DNA of 25,319 nucleotides, from contig JBBQBV010000041.1 of NCBI GenBank assembly GCA_038318085.1, forward strand, positions 1-25,319. The letters run 5' to 3'. Below, piece after piece: positions 6,317-14,274 of this stretch. The DNA is from DATLGB01 sp038318085. GTDB lineage: Bacteria; Actinomycetota; Thermoleophilia; Solirubrobacterales; Solirubrobacteraceae. A model generated the notes under the pieces. It was given only the letters and a program-made list of their open reading frames with translations, had not been told where the DNA came from and did no database searches. The position numbers were made by a program, and so were the translations under genes. Within the stretch, counting starts at the first letter, position 1; each line of letters opens with the position of its first letter.

Positions 6317-7435
6317 GTGCCCGAGAAGACGCTGCTCGACATCCCCGCCGCCCTGCTGCCCGCCGACGGGCGCTTCGGCTCCGGGCCGTCGAAGGTCCGC
6401 GCCGAGCAGCTGTCTCGGCTCGCCGGCCGGGTCGACCTGATGGGGACCTCGCACCGGCAGGCCCCAGTCCAGGATCTGGTCGAGCAGGTGCAGAACGGGC
6501 TGCTGGCGCTCTTCTCCGCGCCGGAGGGCTACGAGGTCGCGCTCGGCAACGGCGGAACGACGTGCTTCTGGGACGCCGCCGCCTTTGGCCTCGTGCGCGA
6601 GCGCGCCCTGCATCTGACCTTCGGCGAGTTCTCGGGCAAGTTCGCCACCGTCACCGAGGGCGCCCCGTTCCTCGGTGACCCGGTCGTGGTGTCCGCCGAT
6701 CCGGGTGAGGCGCCCGTGCCGCGCGGCGACGCCCGCGCCGACGTCGTCGCCTGGGCGCACAACGAGACCTCAACCGGGGTGATGGTCCCGGTCCAGCGCC
6801 CCGCCGGTGAGGCGCTCGTGCTCATCGACGCGACCTCCGGCGCCGGCGGGCTCCCCGTCGATGTCGCGGACGCCGACGCCTACTACTTCGCTCCCCAGAA
6901 GTGCTTCGCCGCCGACGGCGGCGTGTGGCTCGCGCTGCTCAGCCCCGCCGCGCAGGAGCGCATCGCCGAGCTCGCGGCCACCGACCGCTGGATCCCCGAG
7001 TTCCTCTCGCTCAAGACGGCGCTGGACAGCTCGCGCAAGCACCAGACCTACAACACGCCGGCGCTCGCCACCCTGCTCCTGCTCGCCGACCAGATCGAGT
7101 GGATGAACGCGGGCGGCGGCCTGGACTTCTGCGTCGGGCGCACCACCGCGTCCTCCTCGCACCTCTACGACTGGGCCGAGGCCTCGCCGTTCGCCAGCCC
7201 GTTCGTGCCGGACCCCGCCCACCGCTCGCTGGTGACCGGCACGATCGACTTCTCAGACGACGTCGACGCCGCGCAGCTCGCCGCGATCCTGCGGGCCAAC
7301 GGGATCGTCGACACCGAGCCCTACCGCAAGCTCGGCCGCAACCAGCTGCGCATCGCCATGTTCCCGGCCGTCGACCCCGACGACGTCCGCGCGCTCACGG
7401 CCTGCATCGACTGGGTCGTCGAGCAGGACATCTAG
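6317..7435 (+). CDS. serC: phosphoserine aminotransferase SerC
   Basis: This PLP enzyme converts 3-phosphohydroxypyruvate and glutamate to phosphoserine and 2-oxoglutarate, the second step of serine synthesis. The 372-residue product has GSGPSKVR (21-28), MGTSHRQAP (42-50), GNGGTTCFWD (77-86), HNETSTGV (148-155), the PLP-ring Asp in LIDATSGAG (Asp171) and the Schiff-base Lys195 in YYFAPQKCF. It ends with the family's NQLRIAMFP. This is the actinobacterial/archaeal-like branch (TIGR01366 type, from memory) rather than the E. coli type. GTG 6317 is the only start that leaves the N-terminal LPADGRFGSGPSK intact. serA lies about 7 kb downstream on the same strand. Its TAG overlaps the menC stop on the other strand (CTAG, 7432-7435). 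Confidence 0.95.
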   Translation: MPEKTLLDIPAALLPADGRFGSGPSKVRAEQLSRLAGRVDLMGTSHRQAPVQDLVEQVQNGLLALFSAPEGYEVALGNGGTTCFWDAAAFGLVRERALHLTFGEFSGKFATVTEGAPFLGDPVVVSADPGEAPVPRGDARADVVAWAHNETSTGVMVPVQRPAGEALVLIDATSGAGGLPVDVADADAYYFAPQKCFAADGGVWLALLSPAAQERIAELAATDRWIPEFLSLKTALDSSRKHQTYNTPALATLLLLADQIEWMNAGGGLDFCVGRTTASSSHLYDWAEASPFASPFVPDPAHRSLVTGTIDFSDDVDAAQLAAILRANGIVDTEPYRKLGRNQLRIAMFPAVDPDDVRALTACIDWVVEQDI

Positions 7436-8463
7436 CCCAGCAACCCCGGTCCATTCGGGACGGACAGCGCCCCGCCGGCGGGGAGGAACTGGGTTTCGAC
7501 GTCCTCGAAGGCGCCGAGCGTGGCCAGGCCGCAGGCCGGCAGCGGCCCGTCGGCGGCGAGCACGGCTGCGGCGTGCAGCGCGGCGGCGATCCCGAGGGGG
7601 CCGTCGAAGGTCGAGGCGAGGTAGACCGCGCTGCCGGCCGCGCGCGCTGCCGCCGCCTGGCGCAGCAGGCCGGAGATGCCACCGCAGCGCGAGATCTTCA
7701 GGCAGACGAGGTCGCAGGCGCCCGCGCCGGCCGCCCCCGCGAGCGCAGCCGTCTCGTCCATGGCGATCGGGATCCGCGCCCCATCGCGCACGGCGCGCAG
7801 CGCGGCGACGCCGTGGACGGGCTCCTCGGCGAGCTCGAGGCCCACCGGCTCGAGCGCCCGCAGGTGCGCCAGCGCCTCCTGCGGCGTCGCCCACGCGCCG
7901 TTGGCGTCGACGCGGATGGCGACAGCGGGAGCGACCGCGCGCACGGCCGCCACGCGGCCCGCGTCGTCGCCGGTTCCGACCTTGACCTTCAGCGTGCCGA
8001 AGCCCCGTGCGACGGCCTCCACGGCCTCGGCCGCCGCACCAGCACGGTCGGTCGCGAAGAGCGTGGCGTTGACCCGCACGGGCATCGGGCGCGCGGCGGC
8101 CGGTTCGAGCAGGGCGTGCACGGGCGCGCCGGCGCGGCGGCCCTCCAGGTCCCACAGCGCGAGGTCGATGGCGGCGAGCGCCTGCGGCAGGTCGCGCTCG
8201 GCGCGGCAGGCGTCAACGAGCTCGTCGGGCCCGGCGCCGGGCGGCGCGGCGGCCAGCACCGCGGCGTGGGCGTCGAGGGCGGCGAGGACAGCGGCCGGCG
8301 CCACGCCGTCGTAGGGCTCGAGCGCGGCGGCCTCGCCGCGCCCGCTCATCCCGTCGCGGTCGGTCAGGGTGACGATCAGCAGCTCGCGCTCGGCCAGTTC
8401 TCCCCAGGCGCTGACCAGTGGCCGCCGCAGCCTCAGGCGCAGCGGCTCGACGTCGACCTTCAC
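7432..8463 (-). CDS. menC: o-succinylbenzoate synthase MenC
   Basis: An enolase-superfamily enzyme that dehydrates SHCHC to o-succinylbenzoate. The 343-residue product carries the catalytic set: Lys159-x-Lys161 (TLKVKVG), metal ligands Asp186 (VDANGAW), Glu213 (LAEEP) and Asp236 (IAMDET), and Lys256 (CLKISRCGG). The superfamily also contains dipeptide epimerases and muconate cycloisomerases, which use similar residues; the many men genes nearby decide for MenC. The GTG start (8461-8463) overlaps the TGA of an 11-residue upstream reading frame (8460-8495), so translation may be coupled. It is convergent with serC, and the two stop codons share CTAG. Confidence 0.9.
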   Translation of the reverse strand: MKVDVEPLRLRLRRPLVSAWGELAERELLIVTLTDRDGMSGRGEAAALEPYDGVAPAAVLAALDAHAAVLAAAPPGAGPDELVDACRAERDLPQALAAIDLALWDLEGRRAGAPVHALLEPAAARPMPVRVNATLFATDRAGAAAEAVEAVARGFGTLKVKVGTGDDAGRVAAVRAVAPAVAIRVDANGAWATPQEALAHLRALEPVGLELAEEPVHGVAALRAVRDGARIPIAMDETAALAGAAGAGACDLVCLKISRCGGISGLLRQAAAARAAGSAVYLASTFDGPLGIAAALHAAAVLAADGPLPACGLATLGAFEDVETQFLPAGGALSVPNGPGLLG

Positions 8464-8495
8464 CGCAGAGCCTCAAGGCCCGTCGCGCGCCACAT
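8460..8495 (-). CDS. possible leader peptide ORF of 11 residues before menC
   Basis: ATG 8493-8495 opens MWRATGLEALR and then TGA (8460-8462), which overlaps the menC GTG as GTGA. TACCCT (8508 down to 8503) lies seven bases before this ATG, the same spacing seen before menE and the methyltransferase gene. The mRNA could thus start leaderless at this mini-ORF and hand ribosomes to menC, which has no ribosome site of its own. A chance ORF is the alternative. Confidence 0.35.
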   Translation of the reverse strand: MWRATGLEALR

Positions 8496-8564
8496 CGCGG
8501 CAAGGGTAGGGTTGCAATGCAGGGGAGCGTGGGCGTCCGCCGTCGACCGTAGGTTTGCAGGTAG

Positions 8565-8763
8565 ATGCCGAGCAAATACCGCGAGATCCGGGTTGCGCTG
8601 AAGGAGGCTGGCTGGGAGGTCCTGCGCCAGCGTGGCCTCACGAGATCTGGGTCGCCCAGGCGAAACGACCCGCATCGTGGTGGCTGGGAAGGACAGTGCC
8701 ACGGTCCCAATCGGCACGCTCTCTAGCATACGCAGGGCAAGCGGCCTGGAGCACCTGCGATGA
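8565..8763 (+). pseudogene. hicA toxin gene broken by two frameshifts
   Basis: HicA is a small dsRBD-like mRNA interferase. ATG 8565 gives MPSKYREIRVALKEAGWEVL then RQRG, a typical HicA start. The next expected block, HEIWVA, with the catalytic His of the GSH motif, is in another frame from about 8637. The end, GETTRIVVAGKDSATVPIG then TLSSIRRASGLEHLR and TGA (8761-8763), is in the third frame. Restoring one base near GGCCTCAC (about 8634-8641) and one near GCCCAGGCG (about 8652-8660) gives a normal HicA of about 65 residues. No single frame can make the toxin. TAGGTT at 8550-8555 could be its old -10 box. Sequencing error is possible, but hicB next door is broken too. Confidence 0.8.
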
Positions 8764-8865
8764 ATGAGTACGTGGTTACTACGAGCGAGCTGAGGACGGC
8801 GGATGGGCGCATATCTGCCGGACCTTCCGGGCGTCGCCGCCACGGGCACGATTCAGGCAGCCTGA
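8760..8865 (+). pseudogene. 5' remnant of hicB antitoxin gene, frameshifted and truncated
   Basis: ATG 8760 overlaps the hicA TGA (ATGA), the usual hicA-hicB junction. It opens MNEYVV. The sequence then continues as YERAEDGGW in a second frame (from 8780) and GAYLPDLPGVAATG in a third (from 8806), ending after TIQAA at TGA 8863-8865. Together these give the N-terminal ~35 residues of a HicB RNase-H-like antitoxin. Each shift is explained by one lost base; the second falls in a run of G (TGGGGC to TGGGC). The C-terminal half and DNA-binding part are missing, and I see no further HicB-like sequence up to 8973. Confidence 0.78.
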
Positions 8866-8896
8866 CCCACGACCGCGTGGCCGCTTTTGGCGTGTG

Positions 8897-8934
8897 AGGA
8901 GGGTCCGGAGCAGGCTGCGCGCCGGACCCGTCCT
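8897..8934. terminator. hairpin downstream of menA and the hicB remnant
   Basis: GGGTCCGG (8901-8908) pairs with CCGGACCC (8922-8929) around a 13-nt loop. AGGA (8897-8900) can extend the stem on TCCT (8931-8934) with one bulged G. No T tract follows. The element lies about 40 bp beyond the menA stop on the minus strand, so it may end or protect the menB-menA transcript. The rest of 8866-8973 shows nothing else I can identify. Confidence 0.4.
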
Positions 8935-8973
8935 GTGGACGTAGCCGGCTGACAGCGAACTTGCGGGGTGAAC

Positions 8974-9885
8974 CTAGCTCGCCAGGATGCCGGCGCAGAG
9001 CAGGACGCAGAACGCGAGCTCGAGCATCGCCGTGCCGGCGAGGGCGCGGTTGAGCGTCGCGCCGTCCGTGTGCTCGCGGACCGTGCGGACGAGCCGGACG
9101 GCGAGCGGGATCGTCAGCCAGGTCAGCGCGATCCAGGCCTCCAGCGACCCGGCGAGCCATCCGATCAGCACCGTCGCGTAGGCGAGCGCGAGCATCCCGG
9201 CGTACAGCGTCCGCGTCCTGTCGCGGCCGAGGCGCACCGCGAGCGTGCGCTTGCCGGTGCGGCGGTCGGTGTCGATGTCGCGGACGTTGTTGACGACGAG
9301 CAGCGACGCCGCGAGCAGGCCGACCGGGACCGAGAGCGCGAACGCCTCCCAGTCCCAGCGCTCGGTCTGCGCGAAGTACGAGCCGGCGACGGCCGCCACG
9401 CCAAAGAACAAGAACACGAACACCTCGCCGAGGCCCTCGTAGCCGTAGGGCCGCGGCCCGCCGGTGTAGAGCACGCCCGCGAGGATCGACGCGACGCCGA
9501 CGAGCAGGATCTCGACGCCGGCGGTGGCGATCAGGTACGCGCCTGCCAGCACGGCGACACCGAACGCGACGGAGGTGGCAACGAGCACCTGGCGGGGGGG
9601 GACGAGCCCGCCGGCGGTCACGCGCACCGGGCCGAGGCGGTCCTCGGTGTCGGCGCCGCGGCGGGCGTCGGAGTAGTCGTTGGACAGGTTCGCGCCGACC
9701 TGGATGAAGATCGCGCCGACCAGGGCGGCCACGAAGCGCAGCGCATGAAACGTCCCGGCCGCCTGGGCGAGCGCGGTGCCGACCAGGACCGGGGCGGCGC
9801 CGGTCGGCAGCGTGCGCGGCCGCGCGGCCATCAGCCAGATGCGGACGGCGCTGGGGCGGCTGAGCGGGGAGAGGGTCTCGGCCAT
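8974..9885 (-). CDS. menA: DHNA polyprenyltransferase MenA
   Basis: MenA is an integral membrane UbiA-family prenyltransferase that joins polyprenyl diphosphate to 1,4-dihydroxy-2-naphthoate, giving demethylmenaquinone. The 303-residue product has about eight to nine hydrophobic segments. The two Asp-rich, Mg-diphosphate sites are NLSNDYSDARRGADTEDR (66-83) and NNVRDIDTDRRTGKRTLAVR (199-218). The latter, with its NNxRDxxxD core, is diagnostic of MenA within UbiA proteins. ATG 9883-9885 follows the menB stop by two bases, so menB-menA form an operon with probable coupling. It ends near a hairpin at 8897-8934. Confidence 0.95.
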   Translation of the reverse strand: MAETLSPLSRPSAVRIWLMAARPRTLPTGAAPVLVGTALAQAAGTFHALRFVAALVGAIFIQVGANLSNDYSDARRGADTEDRLGPVRVTAGGLVPPRQVLVATSVAFGVAVLAGAYLIATAGVEILLVGVASILAGVLYTGGPRPYGYEGLGEVFVFLFFGVAAVAGSYFAQTERWDWEAFALSVPVGLLAASLLVVNNVRDIDTDRRTGKRTLAVRLGRDRTRTLYAGMLALAYATVLIGWLAGSLEAWIALTWLTIPLAVRLVRTVREHTDGATLNRALAGTAMLELAFCVLLCAGILAS

Positions 9886-9887
9886 CG

Positions 9888-10715
9888 CTAGGGGCGCCGG
9901 GGGAACTTCGTGAAGTCGGGCGGGCGTTTGGCCTTATAGGCCTCGCGGCCCTCTGCCGCCTCCTCGCCCGCGTAGAAGAGGAGGTTCGCGTCGTGGGCGA
10001 GCTGCTGGATGCCGGTGTAGCCGTCCTCGTGCGCGTTGAAGCTGGCCTTGACCAGCCGCAGCGCCATGGGCGAGAGCGCGAGCATCTCGCGGCACCACCG
10101 GACCGTCTCGGCCTCCAGCGCGTCGAGCGGCACGACGGTGTTGACGAGCCCCATCTCGAGCGCCTGCTGCGCGTCGTACTGGCGGCAGAGCAGCCACATC
10201 TCCTTGGCGCGCTTGGGCCCGATCAGGTCGCGCATCAGCGACGCGCCGAACCCGCCGTCCCACGAGCCCACACGCGGCCCCGTCTGTCCGAACCGCGCGT
10301 TGTCGGCGGCGATCGTGAGGTCGCAGACCAGGTGCAGGACGTGGCCGCCGCCGATCGCGTAGCCGGCGACCATCGCGATCACGGGCTTGGGCAGCCGCCG
10401 GATCTGGACCTGCAGGTCCGTGACGTGAAAGCGCCCGACCGAGGCCCCCTCGGGCAGGTAGCCGGTGTCGCCGCGCACGCGCTGGTCACCCCCCGAGCAG
10501 AAGGCCAGCTCGCCCTCCCCGGTGAGGATGATCACGCCGACGCCGGTGTCCTCGCGCGCGCGCTCGAAGGCCTGCGAGAGCTCGACGACGGTCTGCGGCC
10601 GGAAGGCGTTGCGGACCTCTGGCCGGGCGATCGTGATCTTGGCGATGCCGTCGCCGGACGTCTCGTAGCGGATGTCCTCGAAGTCGTCGGCGGGGCTCCA
10701 GGTCACGGTCTCCAT
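9888..10715 (-). CDS. menB: 1,4-dihydroxy-2-naphthoyl-CoA synthase MenB
   Basis: A crotonase-fold enzyme that cyclises o-succinylbenzoyl-CoA to DHNA-CoA. The 275-residue product shows SGGDQRVRG (74-82), AGYAIGGGHVLHLVCDLTIA (117-136) for the CoA site and oxyanion hole, the MenB-specific catalytic Asp153 in GSWDGGFG (the Asp that separates MenB from ordinary enoyl-CoA hydratases), KRAKEMWLLCRQYDA, and the C-terminal DFTKFPRRP. ATG 10713-10715 is chosen because METVTWSPADDFEDIRYE matches MenB N-termini; the frame stays open upstream into menE on the other strand, which is a shadow. It diverges from menE with 27 bp between start codons. Confidence 0.96.
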   Translation of the reverse strand: METVTWSPADDFEDIRYETSGDGIAKITIARPEVRNAFRPQTVVELSQAFERAREDTGVGVIILTGEGELAFCSGGDQRVRGDTGYLPEGASVGRFHVTDLQVQIRRLPKPVIAMVAGYAIGGGHVLHLVCDLTIAADNARFGQTGPRVGSWDGGFGASLMRDLIGPKRAKEMWLLCRQYDAQQALEMGLVNTVVPLDALEAETVRWCREMLALSPMALRLVKASFNAHEDGYTGIQQLAHDANLLFYAGEEAAEGREAYKAKRPPDFTKFPRRP

Positions 10716-10742
10716 TGCCGCCCGGAGGGTACCGTCGCCGTC
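10716..10742. promoter_or_regulatory. 27-bp divergent menB/menE start region with overlapping -10 boxes
   Basis: On the plus strand TACCGT (10730-10735) stands seven bases before the menE GTG. On the minus strand TACCCT (10731 down to 10726) stands ten bases before the menB ATG. The two boxes share the TA at 10730-10731. Neither gene has a well-placed ribosome site; GGAGGG at 10724-10729 is 13 bases from the menE start. The -35 regions would have to lie inside the opposite coding sequences. Confidence 0.45.
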
Positions 10743-11957
10743 GTGGAGCCCTGGCTGATCACCGCCGCGCGGCGCCGGCCGGACCGGGTTGCGGTCGAGT
10801 GCGGCGAGGAGCGGCTGACCTACGCCGAGCTGCTCGGGCGGGCCGAGGCGCTCGCGCTGTCTCACGGCGACGCCGCCGTCATCGACCACCCGCCGGGCCT
10901 GGACTTCGCTGTCGCCCTGCACGCGTGCCTGCTGCGCGGCGTCGCCGCGGTCCCGCTCGACCCGAGGCTGTCAGAGGCCGAGCGCGGGCAGCGCGCCGGC
11001 GTCGCCGGCGGCCCGGGCGTCGTGCTCGTCGTGCACACCTCGGGTACGACGAGCGCCCCCAAGCCCGTCCGCATCACCGCCGCCAACGTCACGGCCAACG
11101 CGACCGGGTCGGCCCTGGCGCTCGGCTTGGACCCCGACGAGCGCTGGCTGTGCCCGCTGCCGCTCGCGCACGTGGGCGGGCTGATGGTGCTGCTGCGCTC
11201 GGTCATCTACGCGACGACCGCCGTGCTCGCGCCCCCGCCGTTCGACGCCGCGCAGCTGAGCGCCCGGCTGATGCGCGGCGACGGGACCCTGGTGTCGATC
11301 GTCCCGACCATGCTCGTCCGGCTGCTGGACGCGGGCCTGCGCGAGCCGCCGCGGCTGCGGCGCGTCCTGCTCGGAGGCGGCCCGGCCGGCCCGGAGCTGA
11401 TGGCCCGCGCGCTCGCCGCGGGCGTCCCCGTCGTGCAGACCTACGGGCTCAGCGAGGCGACCTCGCAGGTCACGGTCTCCGAGCCCGGCGACGCGCGGAC
11501 CGCGGGCTGGCCGCTCCCCGGAGTCGAGGTGCGCATCGCCGCCGATGGAGAGATCCTGGTCTCCGGCCCCGTGGTCGCCGGCGGGGGCGTGCTGCGCACG
11601 GGCGACCTCGGGAGCCTCGACGCGCGCGGCCGGCTGACCGTCGCCGGCCGCAAGGCGAACACGATCGTGACGGGCGGGGAGAACGTCGCGCCTGATGAAA
11701 TAGAGGACGTCCTGATCGCGCACCCCGACGTGGCCGACGCCGCCGTGCTGGGCCGCCCGGACCCGGAGTGGGGGGAGGCGCTCGTCGCGCTCGTCGTCCC
11801 GGCACCCGGGCGTCCGCTCGACGCGGCCGCGCTGCGCGCGTTCTGCCGCGAGCGCCTCGCGGCCTTCAAGGTTCCCAAGGCCTTCGAGGCCGTGGATGCG
11901 CTCCCGCGCACGGCGTCGGGCAAGCTGCAGCGCGGGCGGCTGCCCCGGCCCCTCTAG
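10743..11957 (+). CDS. menE: o-succinylbenzoate-CoA ligase MenE
   Basis: MenE activates o-succinylbenzoate with ATP and CoA for MenB. It is an adenylate-forming (ANL) enzyme of 404 residues, compact like other actinobacterial MenE. Core motifs in order: the phosphate loop HTSGTTSAPKPV (98-109), TYGLSEATSQV (233-243), RTGDLGSLDARGRL (285-298), AGRKANTIVTGGENVAPDEI (301-320) and the adenylation Lys394 in PRTASGKLQR. GTG 10743 gives VEPWLITAARRRPDRVAVEC, a normal ANL start; the frame is open further upstream only as antisense to menB. It is followed 10 bp later by the methyltransferase gene. Confidence 0.94.
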   Translation: MEPWLITAARRRPDRVAVECGEERLTYAELLGRAEALALSHGDAAVIDHPPGLDFAVALHACLLRGVAAVPLDPRLSEAERGQRAGVAGGPGVVLVVHTSGTTSAPKPVRITAANVTANATGSALALGLDPDERWLCPLPLAHVGGLMVLLRSVIYATTAVLAPPPFDAAQLSARLMRGDGTLVSIVPTMLVRLLDAGLREPPRLRRVLLGGGPAGPELMARALAAGVPVVQTYGLSEATSQVTVSEPGDARTAGWPLPGVEVRIAADGEILVSGPVVAGGGVLRTGDLGSLDARGRLTVAGRKANTIVTGGENVAPDEIEDVLIAHPDVADAAVLGRPDPEWGEALVALVVPAPGRPLDAAALRAFCRERLAAFKVPKAFEAVDALPRTASGKLQRGRLPRPL

Positions 11958-11967
11958 CATCGCCCCG
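11955..11967 (+). promoter_or_regulatory. candidate leaderless -10 box for the methyltransferase gene
   Basis: TAGCAT (11955-11960) overlaps the menE stop codon and is seven bases from ATG 11968. No ribosome site is present in the spacer CGCCCCG. It may give a second, leaderless transcript in addition to read-through from menE. Confidence 0.4.
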
Positions 11968-12813
11968 ATGGACAACGCCGACGAGTACCGCGCCGAGTCG
12001 CGCGAGGGCTGGGGCAGCGTCGCGGAAGGCTGGGAGCGCGGCGCGCCCGCGCAGCGCGACAACCTGATGTCGGTCACGGCCTGGATGCTCGACCACGCCC
12101 GCCTGCAGCCCGGGGCGGAGGTGCTCGAGCTCGCCGCCGGGACGGGCGAGCTCGGTCTGCTCGCGCACGAGCTGATCCAGCCCGGCGGCCAGCTGACGAT
12201 GTCCGACTTCGCGCCGGAGATGCTCAGCGCGGCGCAGCGCCACGCCAACCAGCGCGGGGCCGACGACATCCGCTTCAAGCAGATCGACATGGAGTCGATC
12301 GATGTCGCCGCCGCGTCGCAGGACGCCGTGCTGTGCCGCTTCGGTCTGATGTTCCTGCCCGACCCCGAGGCCGCCCTGCGCGAGGTGCGCCGGGTGCTGC
12401 GGCCGGGCGGGCGCTTCACGACCTCGGCCTGGACGGCGGCGGAGGACAACCCCTGGTCGTCGGTCGTGACGGCGACCCTGGTCGAGCTCGGACACGCCGA
12501 GGCGCCGCCGGCCGGCCAGCCGGGGCAGTTCTCGTTCGCCCGCGAGGGTCGGCTGCAGGAGCTGCTCGACGCCACCGGCTTCGTCGACGACATCGTGGTC
12601 GAGGCGCTGGCCTTCACGATGGCCGAGCCCTTCGACGCCTGGTGGACGCGCACGCAGGACATGTCGCGCGCCGGGGCGCTCATCCGCGCCCTGTCGGAGG
12701 GCGACCGCGCCGCGGTCGGCGACGCGCTGCGGGCCAAGCTCGCGCCGCACGAGGACGCCGACGGCGTCCTGCAGCTCCCGGCGCGCACCTGGGTCGCCGC
12801 AGCCACCGCGTAG
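11968..12813 (+). CDS. class I SAM-dependent methyltransferase, possible MenG
   Basis: The 281-residue product has a Rossmann-type SAM site: motif I VLELAAGTGELG (52-63), the acidic residue region MSDFAPEML (78-86), and FGLMFLPDPEAALREVRRVL followed by RPGGR. It resembles the UbiE/MenG group (FGLRNV...ALREMYRVLKPGG) but only loosely, and the C-terminal third (about 165-281) is not typical of UbiE. It sits directly after menE, and no other demethylmenaquinone methyltransferase is in the window, so MenG is a reasonable guess; any small-molecule methyltransferase is possible. ATG 11968 gives MDNADEYRAESREGWG. Its TAG is 12 bp before ilvC. Confidence 0.85.
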   Translation: MDNADEYRAESREGWGSVAEGWERGAPAQRDNLMSVTAWMLDHARLQPGAEVLELAAGTGELGLLAHELIQPGGQLTMSDFAPEMLSAAQRHANQRGADDIRFKQIDMESIDVAAASQDAVLCRFGLMFLPDPEAALREVRRVLRPGGRFTTSAWTAAEDNPWSSVVTATLVELGHAEAPPAGQPGQFSFAREGRLQELLDATGFVDDIVVEALAFTMAEPFDAWWTRTQDMSRAGALIRALSEGDRAAVGDALRAKLAPHEDADGVLQLPARTWVAAATA

Positions 12814-12825
12814 CCTGGCCGCCCT

Positions 12826-13830
<1,005 letters not shown>

Positions 13831-13848
13831 GTCACAATCGAGTCTCCG

Positions 13849-14247
13849 ATGGCTGACGAGCATCAGGTCTGGCTGCCGCCGCAGGCGCCGACCCATCCCC
13901 CCGACACCGCGCTGCCGCGCGCGCCCGGCGCGATGCCGCGGCCCGCGCGCCCGGCGGTCCCGAGCAGCCCCGGGTCGGTGGCGGGCGTCGGCCTCGGTTC
14001 AGCGTCCGTGCTCGTCACGCTGTTCTCCGTCGGGACGAGCTTCGCGCTCTCGGCGGCCTTCGCCGCGGCGGCGCTGCACCTCGGTCGCCGCACCGGGCGC
14101 CGGGCGGCCGTCGTGCTCGGGGCGGCGGGCCTCGCGCTGGCCTGCGTCGCCGGGGTCACGTGGATGGTGCTCGCCGCCAACGGCATCACCCCGCAGGACC
14201 TCCAGAGCTCCCTGCTGCGGGCGCTCGAGCGCGCCCGGGCGCGCTGA
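13849..14247 (+). CDS. small membrane protein, unknown function
   Basis: The product is 132 residues. The first ~42 are Pro/Ala-rich and hydrophilic (PPQAPTHPPD). Two hydrophobic stretches follow, about 45-78 and 86-110, separated by the basic turn GRRTGRRAA, then a short tail NGITPQDLQSSLLRALERA. This resembles the proline-rich-N-terminus, two-helix membrane proteins (DUF4190-like) of actinobacteria, but I cannot confirm a family. ATG 13849 lies 18 bp after ilvC, with CACAAT at 13833-13838. It is placed between ilvC and serA and is probably co-directional only. Confidence 0.72.
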   Translation: MADEHQVWLPPQAPTHPPDTALPRAPGAMPRPARPAVPSSPGSVAGVGLGSASVLVTLFSVGTSFALSAAFAAAALHLGRRTGRRAAVVLGAAGLALACVAGVTWMVLAANGITPQDLQSSLLRALERARAR

Positions 14248-14257
14248 AACCCGCCGC

Positions 14258-14274
14258 TATCGTCACCCCGCGCC
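14258..14274 (+). promoter_or_regulatory. candidate -10 box before serA
   Basis: TATCGT (14258-14263) lies eleven bases before ATG 14275 in the short gap after the small membrane protein gene. The spacer CACCCCGCGCC has no ribosome site, so a leaderless or near-leaderless start is inferred. Confidence 0.35.

Noticed and set aside
8565..8865. Programmed ribosomal frameshifting as an explanation for the broken hicAB
   Set aside because: Four separate shifts would be needed in about 200 bp, without slippery heptamers or pseudoknots that I can see, and HicB is truncated as well.
10716..10922. Upstream extension of menB beyond METVTWSPADD
   Set aside because: The frame is open, but the added sequence is antisense to menE and unlike any MenB N-terminus.
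12814..12825. Leader peptide or attenuator before ilvC
   Set aside because: Only 12 bp separate the previous stop from ilvC, with no room for a branched-chain codon leader or hairpins.
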